Shown: positions 63,947 to 64,000 of the stretch, in pieces
Position numbering within the stretch: position 1 is the stretch's first letter
Layout: the number at the start of each line of letters is the position of its first letter
Assembly (NCBI RefSeq): GCF_000718785.1
Contig: NZ_JOCA01000008.1
Span: 248,001-312,000 of the forward strand
Origin: Streptomyces sp. NRRL WC-3626
Lineage (GTDB): Bacteria; Actinomycetota; Actinomycetes; Streptomycetales; Streptomycetaceae
DNA: 64,000 nt
Direction: 5' to 3'
Notes under the pieces: model-generated
Databases searched by the model: none
What the model saw: only the letters and a program-made list of their open reading frames with translations
What the model was told of the DNA's origin: nothing
Translations under genes and position numbers: made by a program

Positions 63947-63967
63947 CCCCGCCACACGGCGGCGGGG
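63947..63967 (+). terminator. Hairpin after fdhD
   Basis: 7-bp stem CCCCGCC/GGCGGGG with a 7-base loop, starting 8 bases beyond the fdhD stop. It plausibly ends the formate dehydrogenase operon. Confidence 0.5.
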
Positions 63968-64000
63968 CCCCACCCGGCGGGGAGCGCCCCCTGCGCCGAG

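Overview
The window is about 64 kb of a very GC-rich actinomycete chromosome, almost certainly Streptomyces. The signs are strong third-position GC bias, frequent GTG starts, 4-base start/stop overlaps, an XRE regulator plus DUF397 pair, a DUF1707 protein, ROK and GntR regulators, and dispersed repeats typical of Streptomyces. No rRNA, CRISPR array, integrase or transposase was seen. One tRNA, tRNA-Leu(GAG), lies near 22.7 kb.

Region 1 (1-22.7 kb) is an accessory, defence-like island. It carries a large Eco57I/PglX-type adenine methyltransferase whose 5' end lies outside the window, an XRE/DUF397 regulatory pair, several small or secreted proteins and an anti-sigma-type ATPase with a decayed relative nearby. 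It also carries an ATPase plus TOPRIM-like pair, a 2289-aa helicase with a DUF1998-like cysteine cluster (Druantia DruE-like), and a UvrD helicase with a RelE-like N-terminus. A Ser/Thr kinase and the tRNA close the region.

Region 2 (22.9-33.3 kb) is an oxalate catabolism locus. sucC-sucD-aldehyde dehydrogenase is transcribed leftward. A ThDP decarboxylase, formyl-CoA transferase (frc), an NDP-forming acyl-CoA ligase and an OFA-family transporter are transcribed rightward. Both sets start from one divergent promoter region with a dyad operator.

Region 3 (33.4-53.5 kb) is sugar-related. It has a Tat-exported TIM-barrel protein, then an ebo-like metabolite cluster (ino1, UbiA prenyltransferase, TIM barrel, eboA, TatD, eboE, phosphodiesterase). 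Next come a five-domain secreted protein (dehydrogenase propeller, PKD, CBM, ThuA, DUF1080) and a ROK-regulated sugar ABC operon with Gfo/Idh/MocA and TIM-barrel enzymes. One dyad motif lies upstream of both the ROK gene and the five-domain gene.

Region 4 (53.7-64 kb) returns to oxalate and formate. Leftward are a GntR regulator, a FabH-like enzyme, and a second OFA transporter with a hidden 46-aa partner. Rightward is a tightly coupled operon: a ketopantoate-reductase homologue (candidate oxalyl-CoA reductase), a split NAD-linked formate dehydrogenase and fdhD. A shared core motif at the GntR gene, this operon and the promoter of region 2 suggests one regulon: import oxalate, activate it to oxalyl-CoA, then decarboxylate it to formate for NADH or reduce it to glyoxylate.
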